A DNA stretch of 64,000 nt from Dermatophagoides farinae (GCF_024713945.1 NC_134679.1:3911001-3975000), one strand, 5' to 3'. Positions 15,201-22,435 are shown, counted from the stretch's first letter. Numbers and translations: made by a program. The notes: generated by a model from the letters alone, not told the origin.

Positions 15201-15384
15201 TTTCAAAATCAACAAGATCATCTTCATGGATATCGTAGAATTCTTGAGCATCAAGTTTTAATGGTTGAATTTTTTGTTCAGTTTTTTGATCATCATGTAA
15301 ATCGGCATTGCTGATGGTCGATTCTTTGTCGTCTTGTTGTTCGTTTTGTTTGTTGTTGTTATTGGGTTGATAAGAGGAAAACAT
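3290..15384 (-). CDS. OSBPL1A: Oxysterol-binding protein-related protein 1 (ORP1L-type): ankyrin repeats, PH, FFAT, ORD
   Basis: Ten minus-strand exons keep phase throughout: 15384-14056, 13991-13820, 13718-13537, 13469-12826, 6388-6200, 6062-5843, 5627-5274, 5075-4400, 4019-3926, 3395-3290, giving about 1321 aa. Exon 1 carries ankyrin repeats (e.g. GWSPLHLATYFGH, GDTPLHKAAYTGR, GNTALHCAAYRGQ) and a PH domain (RFFGWRPVWVILERGVFSYF). Exon 4 opens with a coiled coil and holds the FFAT motif DEFYDAFDD. Exons 6-10 form the lipid-transfer domain with the family fingerprint EQVSHHPPISAWH and a C-terminal Trp-rich tail ending CPDIF. The ATG at 15384 is the first in frame. ORP1L proteins act at late endosome-ER contacts, bind sterol/PI4P and contact VAP through FFAT (family knowledge). 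Length exceeds human ORP1L (950 aa), mainly through Asn/Gln/Asp-rich inserts. The 5' edge of exon 5 is the weakest boundary. Confidence 0.93.
6402..12825. other. Long (about 6.4 kb) intron of the ORP1-like gene, simple-sequence rich
   Basis: This gap separates exon 4 (phase 2 donor after ATGAG at 12826) from the lipid-transfer half of the gene. All other introns of the gene are shorter than 550 bp. It is filled with poly-A/T tracts, CAT and CA microsatellites and a CT run near 9093. No conserved exon was recognised, except for a GC-richer open stretch at about 6845-7090, listed separately. Its size and position, between the ankyrin/PH half and the lipid-transfer half, would suit an internal promoter for a short isoform; that is inference. 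Confidence 0.6.
6845..7090 (-). other. GC-rich open stretch with a possible transmembrane segment (candidate exon)
   Basis: On the minus strand an open frame follows an in-frame TAG that could also be a splice acceptor (ATTATAG) and runs to a stop near 6845. It encodes a hydrophobic stretch (LIIIFILFIVLVLIAI), then an alanine run, RRRR and a Ser/Asp tail. There is no ATG in the frame, so it would have to be an exon, not a stand-alone gene. Its base composition (GCCGTCGCC, GCGGCGGC) is clearly less AT-biased than the surrounding intron. I recognise no family. It could be a terminal exon of an alternative transcript of the ORP1-like gene or a separate nested gene. Confidence 0.25.
13070..13200 (-). 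other. Canonical FFAT motif of the ORP1-like protein
   Basis: The minus-strand reading MDEFYDAFDDAFDDEDD in exon 4 fits the FFAT core (E-F-F/Y-D-A-x-D/E) with acidic residues on its C-terminal side, and lies between the PH/coiled-coil part and the lipid-transfer domain, as in vertebrate ORP1L. FFAT motifs bind the MSP domain of VAP proteins on the ER (family knowledge). The second DAFDDEDD stretch directly behind it extends the acidic tract. Confidence 0.85.
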
Positions 15385-15723
15385 TTTTTTGATCAATTAA
15401 ATGAATATATAGATAATTTATTACTATTCTGACTATGCACAAAAAACGGTAAACAAAGGCAAAAGATGAAAGCTATTGAGAATGATGATCCGATCACCAT
15501 TTCAATATATTTATTTATATTTATATAAAGATTGATAAGATTTTTAATTTTTATATATACATCAACACCTTTCCAATGTAAACACACAAACAACGCCATT
15601 CAATTTAAAATCATTTCGTAAAATGTTGAAATAGTCAATCTATTCTAGTGTCATCTATTGTCATGAATTTACACAAACTTTCAATTGCAAGAATATATTA
15701 TACAAGCTGTTAAAAATTGTATA
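15385..15723. other. Upstream region of the ORP1-like gene (5' UTR/promoter interval)
   Basis: About 340 bp of AT-rich DNA lie between the ORP1-like start codon and the next mobile element. No TATA box or core motif can be assigned with confidence. Any promoter lying beyond this interval would be separated from the gene by the Tigger-like insertion at 15724. Confidence 0.4.
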
Positions 15724-16359
15724 CAGTAAAAGCTCCTTATTCGCGGGGTATATGTTCCATAAATATGCCGCGAATACAGAAACCGTGAATAAGGAATGGA
15801 AATTTATATGGGATTATAGGGGATACGTTCTTAGGTGACAAAATAAAAAAAACAAGTGTATAAAAAATCAATTTAATTGAAGTTTTTGAACATTTTTATT
15901 AATTATCTTAAGGCTTAGGCAATGGTTTGAAAAATTTTGTAATTTTCTCTTGCTTGGCAGTTTTTAAAAGCTCCTTCAATTCAGACTGATACGCAGCAGT
16001 CGCATTATCAATTTGCCTCTTAAAAATAAGACTTCGTTCCATAGACGGATCAATGTTCATAAAGAAATCGCAAAGCTTCAAATTCATCGATTTCGGCTAT
16101 GTTTGCAGTCAAAAATTGAACTTGCACAGATTCTTCGTCATTTTCCGCAGTCAGAGCAGTTTCAAGTTCGCGAGGATGACCTGGTGCATTGTCTAAAACT
16201 AGATTTGAAATGTTTTCTCGCTCACAATTTTTTATTTTACTTATTAAATCCGCGAATAAAGAAATTTTTAGCCGCGAATATAGGAATTGGGTCGCATTTT
16301 TTTAGTCCGCGAATAGTGAAACCGCGAATGAAGGAAGCGCGAATAAGGAGCTTTTACTG
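15724..16359 (-). mobile_element. Tigger/pogo-like DNA transposon, internally deleted (636 bp)
   Basis: The element has terminal inverted repeats (CAGTAAAAGCTCCTTATTCG at the left; its near-complement ending GGAGCTTTTACTG at the right) and a TA dinucleotide on each side, the target duplication typical of Tc1/mariner-superfamily elements. The minus strand encodes the C-terminal part of a DDE transposase: NLVLDNAPGHP carries one catalytic Asp, and the reading ends ITKFFKPLPKP after at least one frame change. Only the tail of the transposase is present, so this copy is non-autonomous and broken. It lies 340 bp upstream of the ORP1-like start codon. Confidence 0.85.
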
Positions 16360-16509
16360 TAAATTGGAGCACTCAATGTTACGTAATATATGAATGGTTA
16401 GGATTGAAAAAAAAATTTTAAACATGCGAAATTTGTTTATGTTTATAACTAAATCAAGTTTTTATTTGATTTTCATATTAAATTTATACTCCATTCTAAT
16501 AGTATGAAA

Positions 16510-16975
16510 TTGTGATTTCAGATTATACAACAATTCGATCGAATAAAGATTCACGAATCTTTGGATCTGCTTCTCATAAATTGTGGGCTAAAGCTATGTG
16601 TACATCTATTTATGTATTCAATACATGGATAAAAGATGATAGTAAATCACCATATTAAAAATTGTATGGTAAAAAAAATGTTATAATCATTTAAAAACCT
16701 TTGGGTGTGAAGCATACCATCATCAACTTAGATCACCTAGATCAAAACGTTCGAAATTTGACAAAACATCAAAAAAAGAAATTAATGTTTATTGGTTATA
16801 CGAATTCAGTTACAAATTATGGATTACATAATCCAAAAACTGAAGAAATCATCATTACAAATGATGTAAAATTCAATGAAGATAGAATGTATTATGATTG
16901 GTTTAAAACATCAAGATGTTTGTCTGATAAAAATTTTCAATCTCATTCTTCATCAAATATGAATATGAATTGATT
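16510..16975 (+). pseudogene. Copia-type retrotransposon integrase fragment
   Basis: The plus strand reads, across stops, as the C-terminal part of a Ty1/Copia integrase. A piece like LWAKAMCTSIYVFNTWIKDD is followed by KLYGKK, then after a break by KKKLMFIGYTNSVTNYGLHNPKTEEIIITNDVKFNEDRM shifted into a continuous frame (16701-16973). This matches the Copia order 'LWAEAV..YLxNR', 'YGKKP', 'GIFxGYSxxSKxYRxWxPETxKIxxSRDVxFDE' (family knowledge). No gag, protease, reverse transcriptase or LTR is seen next to it. Other Copia pieces occur at 25800-26550 on the opposite strand; they need not come from the same insertion. Confidence 0.8.
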
Positions 16976-17013
16976 CAAACAATGATGATCACAGAAAAAA
17001 AAGTAGGGTTAGT

Positions 17014-17086
17014 ACTAACCCAAAATGGTTAGTACTAACCTGCAATGCTAACCCACAAAGGTTAGCACTAACCATTTTGGGTTAGT
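17014..17086. repeat. Perfect-stem hairpin built from GGTTAGTACTAACC units
   Basis: Two 27-nt arms (17014-17040 and 17060-17086) are inverted copies with a single mismatch, separated by 19 nt. The unit GGTTAGTACTAACC is itself palindromic and occurs twice near the left side (starting around 17007 and 17027), so several alternative cruciform structures are possible. The strand reads ACTAACCCAAAATGGTTAG at the left arm start. It may be the core of a small foldback element; no target duplication was recognised. Confidence 0.8.
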
Positions 17087-17394
17087 TTTTTTCATACACA
17101 CCATACAAGTACTTTTCATGTATAAACCTATCATAATAATTTTAAAAATTGATGCAATGATGAATATGAGAAAGAATGATTTGAACTTGAAACTAATACT
17201 CTGTCTGTGGTCGGTTGTTTTTTTTTCTCTCTCTCTCTCTCTTTCTCTCGGTATGATATATGAATGAAGTATAAAAAACGTAAGTTTGATTTTCATATCA
17301 TTTCAATTCACCACAACTTGTCCTTTATTTAATTTCAATATTTTTTTTCATTCGAGTAACGATTCAATAATAATATCATTATCAATTAACCAAA

Positions 17395-17770
17395 TGGAAC
17401 CACAAATACCGAAAGTATCTCATTGGACATCAATCGAACACCACCTACAATAAATTGTACAATAATGAGAAATGCAACACCGAATCCATTACGTTCGTTT
17501 GTGGAATTTAACCGGACAACAACAACAACAACAACACCTTCATTATCACGTGATGAATCGCAAACATTGTTAAATTTTTCATTGGAAGATGCATTCGATT
17601 ATATTGAATCTTATATAGTTGATTCCTGAATCGATTTTAATGTTTTTCAATTTAGTCAACGTCCAGTATTTGTGACATTTGTACGATTAGTTACAGCTTG
17701 TTTTGTTTCTATCGGTGATAAATCAATGAATTTTAATCAACGAACTAAAATGGAAGATGTTTGGAAAAAA
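17395..17770 (+). pseudogene. Unrecognised reading frame with an in-frame TGA
   Basis: A frame beginning at ATG 17423 runs 68 codons (including a Thr run and SLEDAFDYIESYIVDS) to a TGA, and continues in the same frame for 50 more codons (QRPVFVTFVRLVTACFVSIGDKS...MEDVWKKLNSQ) to the next stop. The continuation is not low-complexity and looks like former protein-coding sequence. A TTTCAATTTAG acceptor-like site lies just after the TGA, but the only GT donor nearby would give a frame-breaking intron of about 40 nt. I do not recognise a family; a decayed gene or transposon-borne gene are both possible. Confidence 0.35.
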
Positions 17771-18995
17771 TTGAATTCACAATGATGATAATGTCACCAC
17801 AATTACAGCATCATAATTTTCAACACCACCAACAACAACAATGGAATATTGTACATGTGACAAAAAATGATAATAATTGAATCAAATAATTTTTCGTAAA
17901 TTAAATCACTATTTTATATTTTATTCATTTAAATATATTAATTAAAAGTTGAGTTATAAAATCATAACTATTTTAGTCGTAAAATTTAAATTCTTATATG
18001 TCAAGAAGCATTCGACGATGAGCGAAAACAGATTCGAAAATAGTTTTGAATTTGGTCAACAAATGAGTTATTATGGAATCCAGAATCAAAATTCTCCATT
18101 GGATATTCTTCTATAAATTTTTTTAGAGTTGAATTTGACTGTGATAAGTCATTGATTTCTTTATACGAACCGATTCGTATGCATCGAGTATTATGGACAA
18201 TGAAATGAAAAGATAAATGCGACTAAACCACCATATAAGACTTGATTTTTTCACATCAGTGGAAAAAAATGTAGCAAACATATCATCACCGTTCATAATT
18301 GAAAACAAACATTAGAATGTTAGCTTAGCGTACGAAATTTGAGATGATGAGGACCCAAAACGACCGAACCACAAAAACAAAATCCTCTGTAAAATGATAA
18401 AATTTTTAAACAATTTTTTTTATAAACTAATGATGAACAATTACACTAACCAATAAACTAAAAATGCACAGAGACAGAACCGCAAAACGTTTAGAAAAGA
18501 TTTCTTCAATGTTACAATAAGAGAATGTTGTATGATTGAAAATAGGCAAAATAACGTAATAATGGAAACCAAACCAAAAGATTACCAATGCCTAAAAATA
18601 GCGAACAGCTAACAGAAAAAAAATTATAACCAATTTAATTTGAAACATAAATATTTAACAAACCTATTCATCTTTTTTACTGATACAATTGGACTATCAC
18701 CTTTATGGTTTCTACAAATTGATAATAATGATGAACCATTGTTGTAGTGAGAATCAATTGAATGCAAAACGAACAATATTTAATAATAAATATGTCGTGG
18801 GATCGTTTGTGAAAATCGGATTTTTATTTGTTGTCGAGTTGTGTGTGTTAGTGTTCCTGACTCGGAATTTTCGGCTGAAAAACGTGCTCGTTCTCTCTCA
18901 CCGACATTCTCGGTCGAAATAGGGGAAAGTAGAAATAGGCAGGAGCATGCGCAGCCAGTAATGCTACATATATACAGTGATATAATACAAATATA

Positions 18996-19205
18996 CAGTA
19001 ATACCCCGCTTAACGCGGGGTTACGTTCCAAAAATATTGAGCGTAAAGCGAAACAACAGCGCAAAGCGGGGTTATTTTTGCATAATTTACATAATGCATT
19101 TTTACTCTTCATATACAATGTAACAATGTATTGCAATGTAATGTAATTGCACAGCGTTATATCGAAACAGCGCTAATCGGGGCAGCGTTAAGCGAAGTAT
19201 TTCTG
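18996..19205. mobile_element. 210-bp Tigger-like MITE, left copy
   Basis: The element starts CAGTAATACCCCGCTTAACG and ends with the near-complement GCGTTAAGCGAAGTATTTCTG, flanked by TA on both sides. It has no coding capacity of its own. The TIR style (CAGTA...CCGC) resembles the larger element at 15724-16359 but the two are not the same family. An identical-length copy lies at 23428-23637 in the other arm, so it was present before the arms were duplicated or is part of a composite element. Confidence 0.8.
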
Positions 19206-19355
19206 TAATGTCGTAAAATATGATTGTTATATACGACCATAATTACGTTCTATATTATGGGGGAGGATAATGGTCTGGGGGAAAATTACCCCATCATTTA
19301 TAAATTTGCCTCCCCCATTTACACACATTAACACATATACACGCATATACACATT

Positions 19356-19392
19356 CGACGTCGGTTCAAATCCCATCGCGGCCGCCTGGGTT
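19356..19392 (+). repeat. tRNA-like 3' segment (B box) inside the repeat arm
   Basis: GACGTCGGTTCAAATCCCATCG followed by CGGCCGCC resembles the T arm and 3' acceptor side of a tRNA, with GGTTCAAATCC matching the RNA polymerase III B box consensus. No A box, anticodon arm or 5' acceptor strand lies upstream, so this is not an intact tRNA gene. It is repeated in the right arm at about 23245-23275. It may come from a tRNA-derived SINE or have been captured by the element. Confidence 0.5.
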
Positions 19393-19394
19393 AA

Positions 19395-19915
19395 TATAAA
19401 AAATAGTCAGTGTTGGGGGTGGATAGTGGTTTGCGCATAATCACTTATAAATTTGCCTCCCCCTCGCTTATAAAACCTATTTGTTGGGGAGGATAGTGGT
19501 ATGGACCATAATTGTCCGATCACTTATAAATTTGCCCCCCAATTATTTATATACACATTTACACTTGCGCTTAAAGTAATTTAAAAAATAGTCAGTGTTG
19601 GGGGTGGATAGTGGTTTGCGCATAATCACTTATAAATTTGCCTCCCCCTCGCTTATAAAACCTATTTGTTGGGGAGGATAGTGGTATGGACCATAATTGT
19701 CCGATCACTTATAAATTTGCCCCCCAATTATTCATATACACATTTACACTTGCGCATAAAGTAATTTAAAAAATAGTCAGTGCTGGGGGTGGATAGTGGA
19801 CAATCACTTATAAATTGGCCTCCCCCTCGCTTATAAAACCTATTTGTTGGGGAGGATAGTGGCATGGACCATAATTGTCCAATCACTTATAAATTTGCCC
19901 CCCAATTATTTATTA
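19395..19915. repeat. Tandem array of about 185-bp units, left arm
   Basis: The landmark GTCAGTGTTGGGGGTGGATA (GCTG in the third unit) recurs at 185-bp spacing (G-run starts near 19415, 19600, 19785). Each unit contains two inverted copies of a motif like GGGGGAGGCAAATTTATAAG, so single units can fold. The third unit is shortened. A related array of about 168-bp units is in the right arm (22762-23240). Confidence 0.85.
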
Positions 19916-20027
19916 AACAAATTAATCTCGAGTATCAAAATATGACTTTATTGATCGAACGAAAAAAACGAATTAATAATTACAACTATCATTTAAATCA
20001 CACAACACTTTATGTGTTGACTTTTTG

Positions 20028-20106
20028 GCCACATTACAAGTGAACACTATATCTGATCCTTTTAGCGAACTTAAATGAGCAAATTGTTTCAAAAGTAATG
20101 GTGATT
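20028..20106 (-). pseudogene. Cassette D Ig exon, truncated by the inverted-repeat arm
   Basis: After a good acceptor (TTTTTTTTCTACCAG) the exon reads ESPLLLKQFAHLSSLKGSDI then VFTCNVAK, closely similar to the start of the Ig exon of cassette A (ESPVLVK...KGSDLVLTCNVAKGSKPL). It stops matching exactly where the repeat arm begins (20027). The Trp and second Cys of the Ig fold are missing, so this exon cannot encode a complete domain. Confidence 0.8.
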
Positions 20107-20173
20107 CTGGTAGAAAAAAAACAGAGAAAACAAATCAATTCAAGTCAAGTAAATTCAATTAATTTTAACTTAC

Positions 20174-20267
20174 CATTTCCGTTAATAATTAACGTGTGGA
20201 ATATTAACAAAATGATGATTTGAATACACCATTTTAAAATGATACGACCACTAAACCGACAAAACAT
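20174..20267 (-). CDS. Cassette D signal-peptide exon (Dscam-like cluster)
   Basis: ATG at 20267 opens MFCRFSGRIILKWCIQIII followed by LLIFHTLIINGNG, a basic N-region and a long hydrophobic core. The exon ends in phase 1 at a consensus donor (G|GTAAGT at 20174). The layout is the same as cassettes A and C: signal exon, short intron, Ig exon. The CTCF-like element at 20384-20398 lies 117 bp upstream of the ATG. Its Ig partner is truncated, so the cassette is probably dead. An upstream start in the same frame at 20336 would add residues before the hydrophobic core and is less likely. Confidence 0.6.
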
Positions 20268-20383
20268 TTTGAAAAATGCTTTATGATTATTATGATGAAC
20301 AGAAAGAGACAGCATTATGTGAAAACACTCAAACAATGGTAAATTTAGATAAAAAAAATTAATGATTTAAAACTGAATCGATA

Positions 20384-20398
20384 GCGCCGCGTTTTGGC
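20384..20398 (-). promoter_or_regulatory. CTCF-like 15-bp element upstream of cassette D
   Basis: The minus strand reads CCAAAACGCGGCGCT, identical to the element of cassette A. It lies 117 bp before the cassette D start codon. It fits the pattern CCAnnAnnnGGCGCT shared by the cassettes, which resembles the CTCF core (CCANNAGRKGGC). Binding is not shown by the sequence. Confidence 0.55.
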
Positions 20399-20447
20399 CG
20401 AAAACATGATCAAAAACAAACAAACAAACGGAAAAACAAACAACTAC

Positions 20448-20863
20448 CTTGCACTTGAAGCAATGTCCATTGAATATCGATTCCAAACTGATTGCCTACG
20501 ATACAAGAATAATTTCCCGAATCAGCAGCTTTCAATTTTGAAATGGTTAAAAATGATAGAAAATTATCTGTTTTAATCTGATATGATAATTCCGGATTTC
20601 TATGTCTAAGTAATTCTTGTTCATTTTTAAACCATTTGAACGATAGTGGTGTTGAACCACTGATAACCGAACATGGAATATTCAATACTGATCCTTCAGA
20701 TTGATTCAATTCTGTTGAAAACAATTTAGAAATTCGAGGTGCATCTGAAGGAAAAACAAGGGATTGACATTAGAAACGTAAAATTAGAAAAAAAAATTCT
20801 CCAACCTTTTGAAGCATAAATAACCGTGAATGAAATACAGAAAAACAGCAACAATTTAAACAT
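20448..20863 (-). CDS. Cassette C: signal exon plus single Ig-domain exon, sDscam-like
   Basis: Signal exon 20863-20806 encodes MFKLLLFFCISFTVIYASK and ends in phase 1 (AAAAG|GTTGG). Ig exon 20744-20448 follows an acceptor TTCAG, is 297 nt, phase 1-1, and encodes DAPRISKLFSTELNQSEGSV to GIDIQWTLLQVQ. It keeps the Ig hallmarks: first Cys (IPCSV), Trp (FKWFK), and D-S-G-N-Y-S-C with the second Cys. The donor after it (CAAG|GTAGTTG) shows that it should splice to downstream exons. In chelicerate sDscam genes such exons are alternative 5' cassettes joined to shared downstream exons (family knowledge). No constant exons are visible downstream in this window, so either they are remote or the cluster is orphaned. 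Confidence 0.7.
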
Positions 20864-20987
20864 TGTGAATGTTTTTAAACATTTCACAACACAACACAAC
20901 AACAACAAAATGATAATCAATTCAAGTAGAAAAAAATGAAGATGACCAGAAAAAATTAATTTTTGGTAAAACAAATTATGCATTAAA

Positions 20988-21002
20988 AGGGCCACCTATT
21001 GG
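20988..21002 (-). promoter_or_regulatory. CTCF-like 15-bp element upstream of cassette C
   Basis: The minus strand reads CCAATAGGTGGCCCT, 125 bp before the cassette C start codon. Of the four copies this one fits the CTCF core CCANNAGRKGGC best. It differs from the others by GGCCCT in place of GGCGCT. Confidence 0.5.
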
Positions 21003-21039
21003 TCAAGCAAATCACGATTATAATAAATAGCAATCAAAC

Positions 21040-21410
21040 CTTGTATGACAAGTTTTGTTGTAATCGAATCAGTACCATGAACATTCCTGGCATTACATGT
21101 ATAGGTTCCGGTATCATCATTTGAATTAAGACGTTTGAATACAATCGATGACATTGTATCATAAATAACAATTTTATATTCAGTCGAAGATAATTTCTTA
21201 TGATCATCTTTGTACCATTCAAAAAATATTGATGTCGATCCTGATGAAATGGAACATGGTAATATGTATGATGAATTAATGGAAAGATTAATTTCAGATG
21301 CAGGAAATTTATTCAGAAACATCGAAAACAAAAATTCAAATGAATTACCAGCATCAATTGAATGAAAGTAAAAAGTTGAAAAAATCACCGTTAATAAAAT
21401 TATTATTATG
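21040..21410 (-). pseudogene. Cassette B: Ig exon with damaged signal exon and acceptor
   Basis: The Ig part (about 21302-21040) keeps both Cys (LPCSI, YTCNA) and the Trp (FEWYK), and ends in a donor at CAAG|GTTTGA. A hydrophobic leader-like reading (IIIILLTVIFSTFYFHSIDA) precedes it at the usual distance, but the start position is ATA, not ATG, and the nearest upstream ATG terminates after six codons. The expected splice acceptor is TTTCCTGCATCTG, with no AG. The frame stays open from the leader through the 'intron' into the Ig exon. I infer loss of the start codon and acceptor; an unusual unspliced reading cannot be excluded. Confidence 0.6.
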
Positions 21411-21517
21411 TCAGAAACAATGTGTGTTCATACTCTTAAACTTAAGTATACATTTCATGGGTAAAATTATTTTATGCAAAACAAAAAAAAAATTATAACC
21501 CACAAAATGGTAAAATT

Positions 21518-21532
21518 AGCGCCATATATTGG
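21518..21532 (-). promoter_or_regulatory. CTCF-like 15-bp element upstream of cassette B
   Basis: The minus strand reads CCAATATATGGCGCT. It lies about 108 bp before the position where the cassette B start codon would be, the same spacing as in the intact cassettes, although the cassette itself is damaged. Confidence 0.5.
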
Positions 21533-21564
21533 CCAATAAAAAACATTGAATAAATTGTTCAAAC

Positions 21565-21974
21565 CTGTAACCGTTAGTTGAATCCAAAGTTTATCGAATC
21601 CGAATTTATTGGTAACAACACAGGAATAATTTCCCACATCATTGGAATCGATATTTCTCAATGTAAAAAAAGAGAAAATATCTTTATTTTCAATTGTCGA
21701 TCGTCCAGTATTGGATAATTCAACACCATTTTTGAACCATTGAAACCGTAATGGTTTACTGCCTTTGGCTACATTACAAGTCAACACAAGATCTGAACCT
21801 TTGGTTTGTTCATTTTTTGAATAAAGTTTAACGAGTACTGGAGATTCTATATTTAAAAAGATAAAAAATTGAATTAATTGAAGCAATGAATAATTGACAA
21901 ACAGACTTACCATCGCTGTGAACAGATGAAATAAAAATGATCAAAGCGAAAAACTTGGAAATAAAATTCAGCAT
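21565..21974 (-). CDS. Cassette A: signal exon plus single Ig-domain exon, sDscam-like
   Basis: Signal exon 21974-21911 encodes MLNFISKFFALIIFISSVHSD and ends at a consensus donor (GATG|GTAAGT). Ig exon 21846-21565 is 282 nt, phase 1-1, and encodes ESPVLVKLYSKNEQTKGSDL through GFDKLWIQLTVT. The Ig hallmarks are complete: LTCNV, FQWFK, DSNDVGNYSCVV. The donor (ACAG|GTTTGA) implies splicing to a further exon. This is the most intact of the four cassettes. sDscam proteins are cell-surface recognition molecules with isoforms chosen from tandem 5' cassettes, each with its own promoter (family knowledge). Alternative reading: a simple single-Ig gene family that shares ancestry with Dscam. Confidence 0.72.
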
Positions 21975-22078
21975 TTTCACAGGCAAATTTCTTGTAACCA
22001 AACATTGAATGTGAGTAACACAATCGAAAAAAGTATTTTGGACAGAAAATTCAAAATCAAGTTTTCAATAAGATAATT

Positions 22079-22093
22079 AGCGCCGCGTTTTGG
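22079..22093 (-). promoter_or_regulatory. CTCF-like 15-bp element upstream of cassette A
   Basis: The minus strand reads CCAAAACGCGGCGCT, 105 bp before the cassette A start codon, and is identical over all 15 bp to the element of cassette D. The flanking bases are not conserved to the same degree, which argues for selection or functional constraint on the core. Confidence 0.55.
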
Positions 22094-22149
22094 TGAAAAT
22101 TATGATGAAAAATTTAGAATTTAATCTAAACCTCAAATTCGATACCACA

Positions 22150-22435
22150 ATTAAATTAAAAGCAAACCTTGTCTTGTTTTTTTGTAATCGAATTACGATT
22201 ATCTCCTTGATGCCATCGTAATGAAATAGAATTTGACGTGGTTTCCTTTTGCAATTAGAAGTTGTGCAGGTGGTATATCTCCATCAAGTGTACGTTTCAG
22301 CACTACTTGTGATTGTGGTCCACTTCCGGCCAAAATTTAAGTTTTAACAAAGATTTCATATTTTGTTCCATGTGATAGGTCACGTAGGAAATATTCATAA
22401 ACCTCGTTTTCAATTTGATTAACTTCTGCACAGAG
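22150..22435 (-). pseudogene. Broken fibronectin type III exon of Dscam type
   Basis: After an acceptor (CTCTGTGCAG) the minus strand reads EVNQIENEVYEYFLRDLSHG then TKYEIFVKT, an in-frame TAA, ILAGSGPQSQVVLKRTLDG and DIPPAQLLIAK. After a one-base shift it continues TSNSISLRWHQGDNRNSI. This is the end of one FNIII domain (YxxxLxxGTxYxIxVxAxNxxGxG) and the start of the next (SITLRWHQWxDNG), in the wording typical of Dscam (family knowledge). The stop and the frameshift make it non-functional. It supports a Dscam origin for the neighbouring Ig cassettes and indicates that a further Dscam copy once lay here. Confidence 0.75.

Larger units (their letters stand above)
18234..20027. repeat. Left arm of a large inverted repeat (about 1.79 kb)
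   Basis: This segment recurs in reverse complement at 22639-24402. The match begins at TATAAGACTTGATT (18234) and ends at GTTGACTTTTTG (20027). In order it contains an acceptor-like exon-shaped piece, an identical 101-codon open frame, a 210-bp Tigger-like MITE, a tRNA-like 3' segment and a tandem array of 185-bp units. Its inner end cuts into an Ig exon (cassette D). Identity in the parts compared by eye is high, but the tandem unit length differs between arms (185 versus about 168 bp). No flanking target duplication was found. Confidence 0.9.

Noticed and set aside
16013-16393. 126-codon plus-strand open frame
   Set aside because: It is antisense to the Tigger-like transposase remnant, whose minus strand carries the recognisable LVLDNAPGHP motif, and it runs out through the terminal repeat.
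18841-19146. 101-codon open frame present in both repeat arms
   Set aside because: The identity follows from the duplication of the arm. The frame runs through the non-coding MITE (18996-19205) and has no domain hallmark, so it is not called a gene.
19356-19392. Complete tRNA gene
   Set aside because: Only the T arm/B box and a possible 3' acceptor strand are visible; no A box, D arm or anticodon arm lies upstream.
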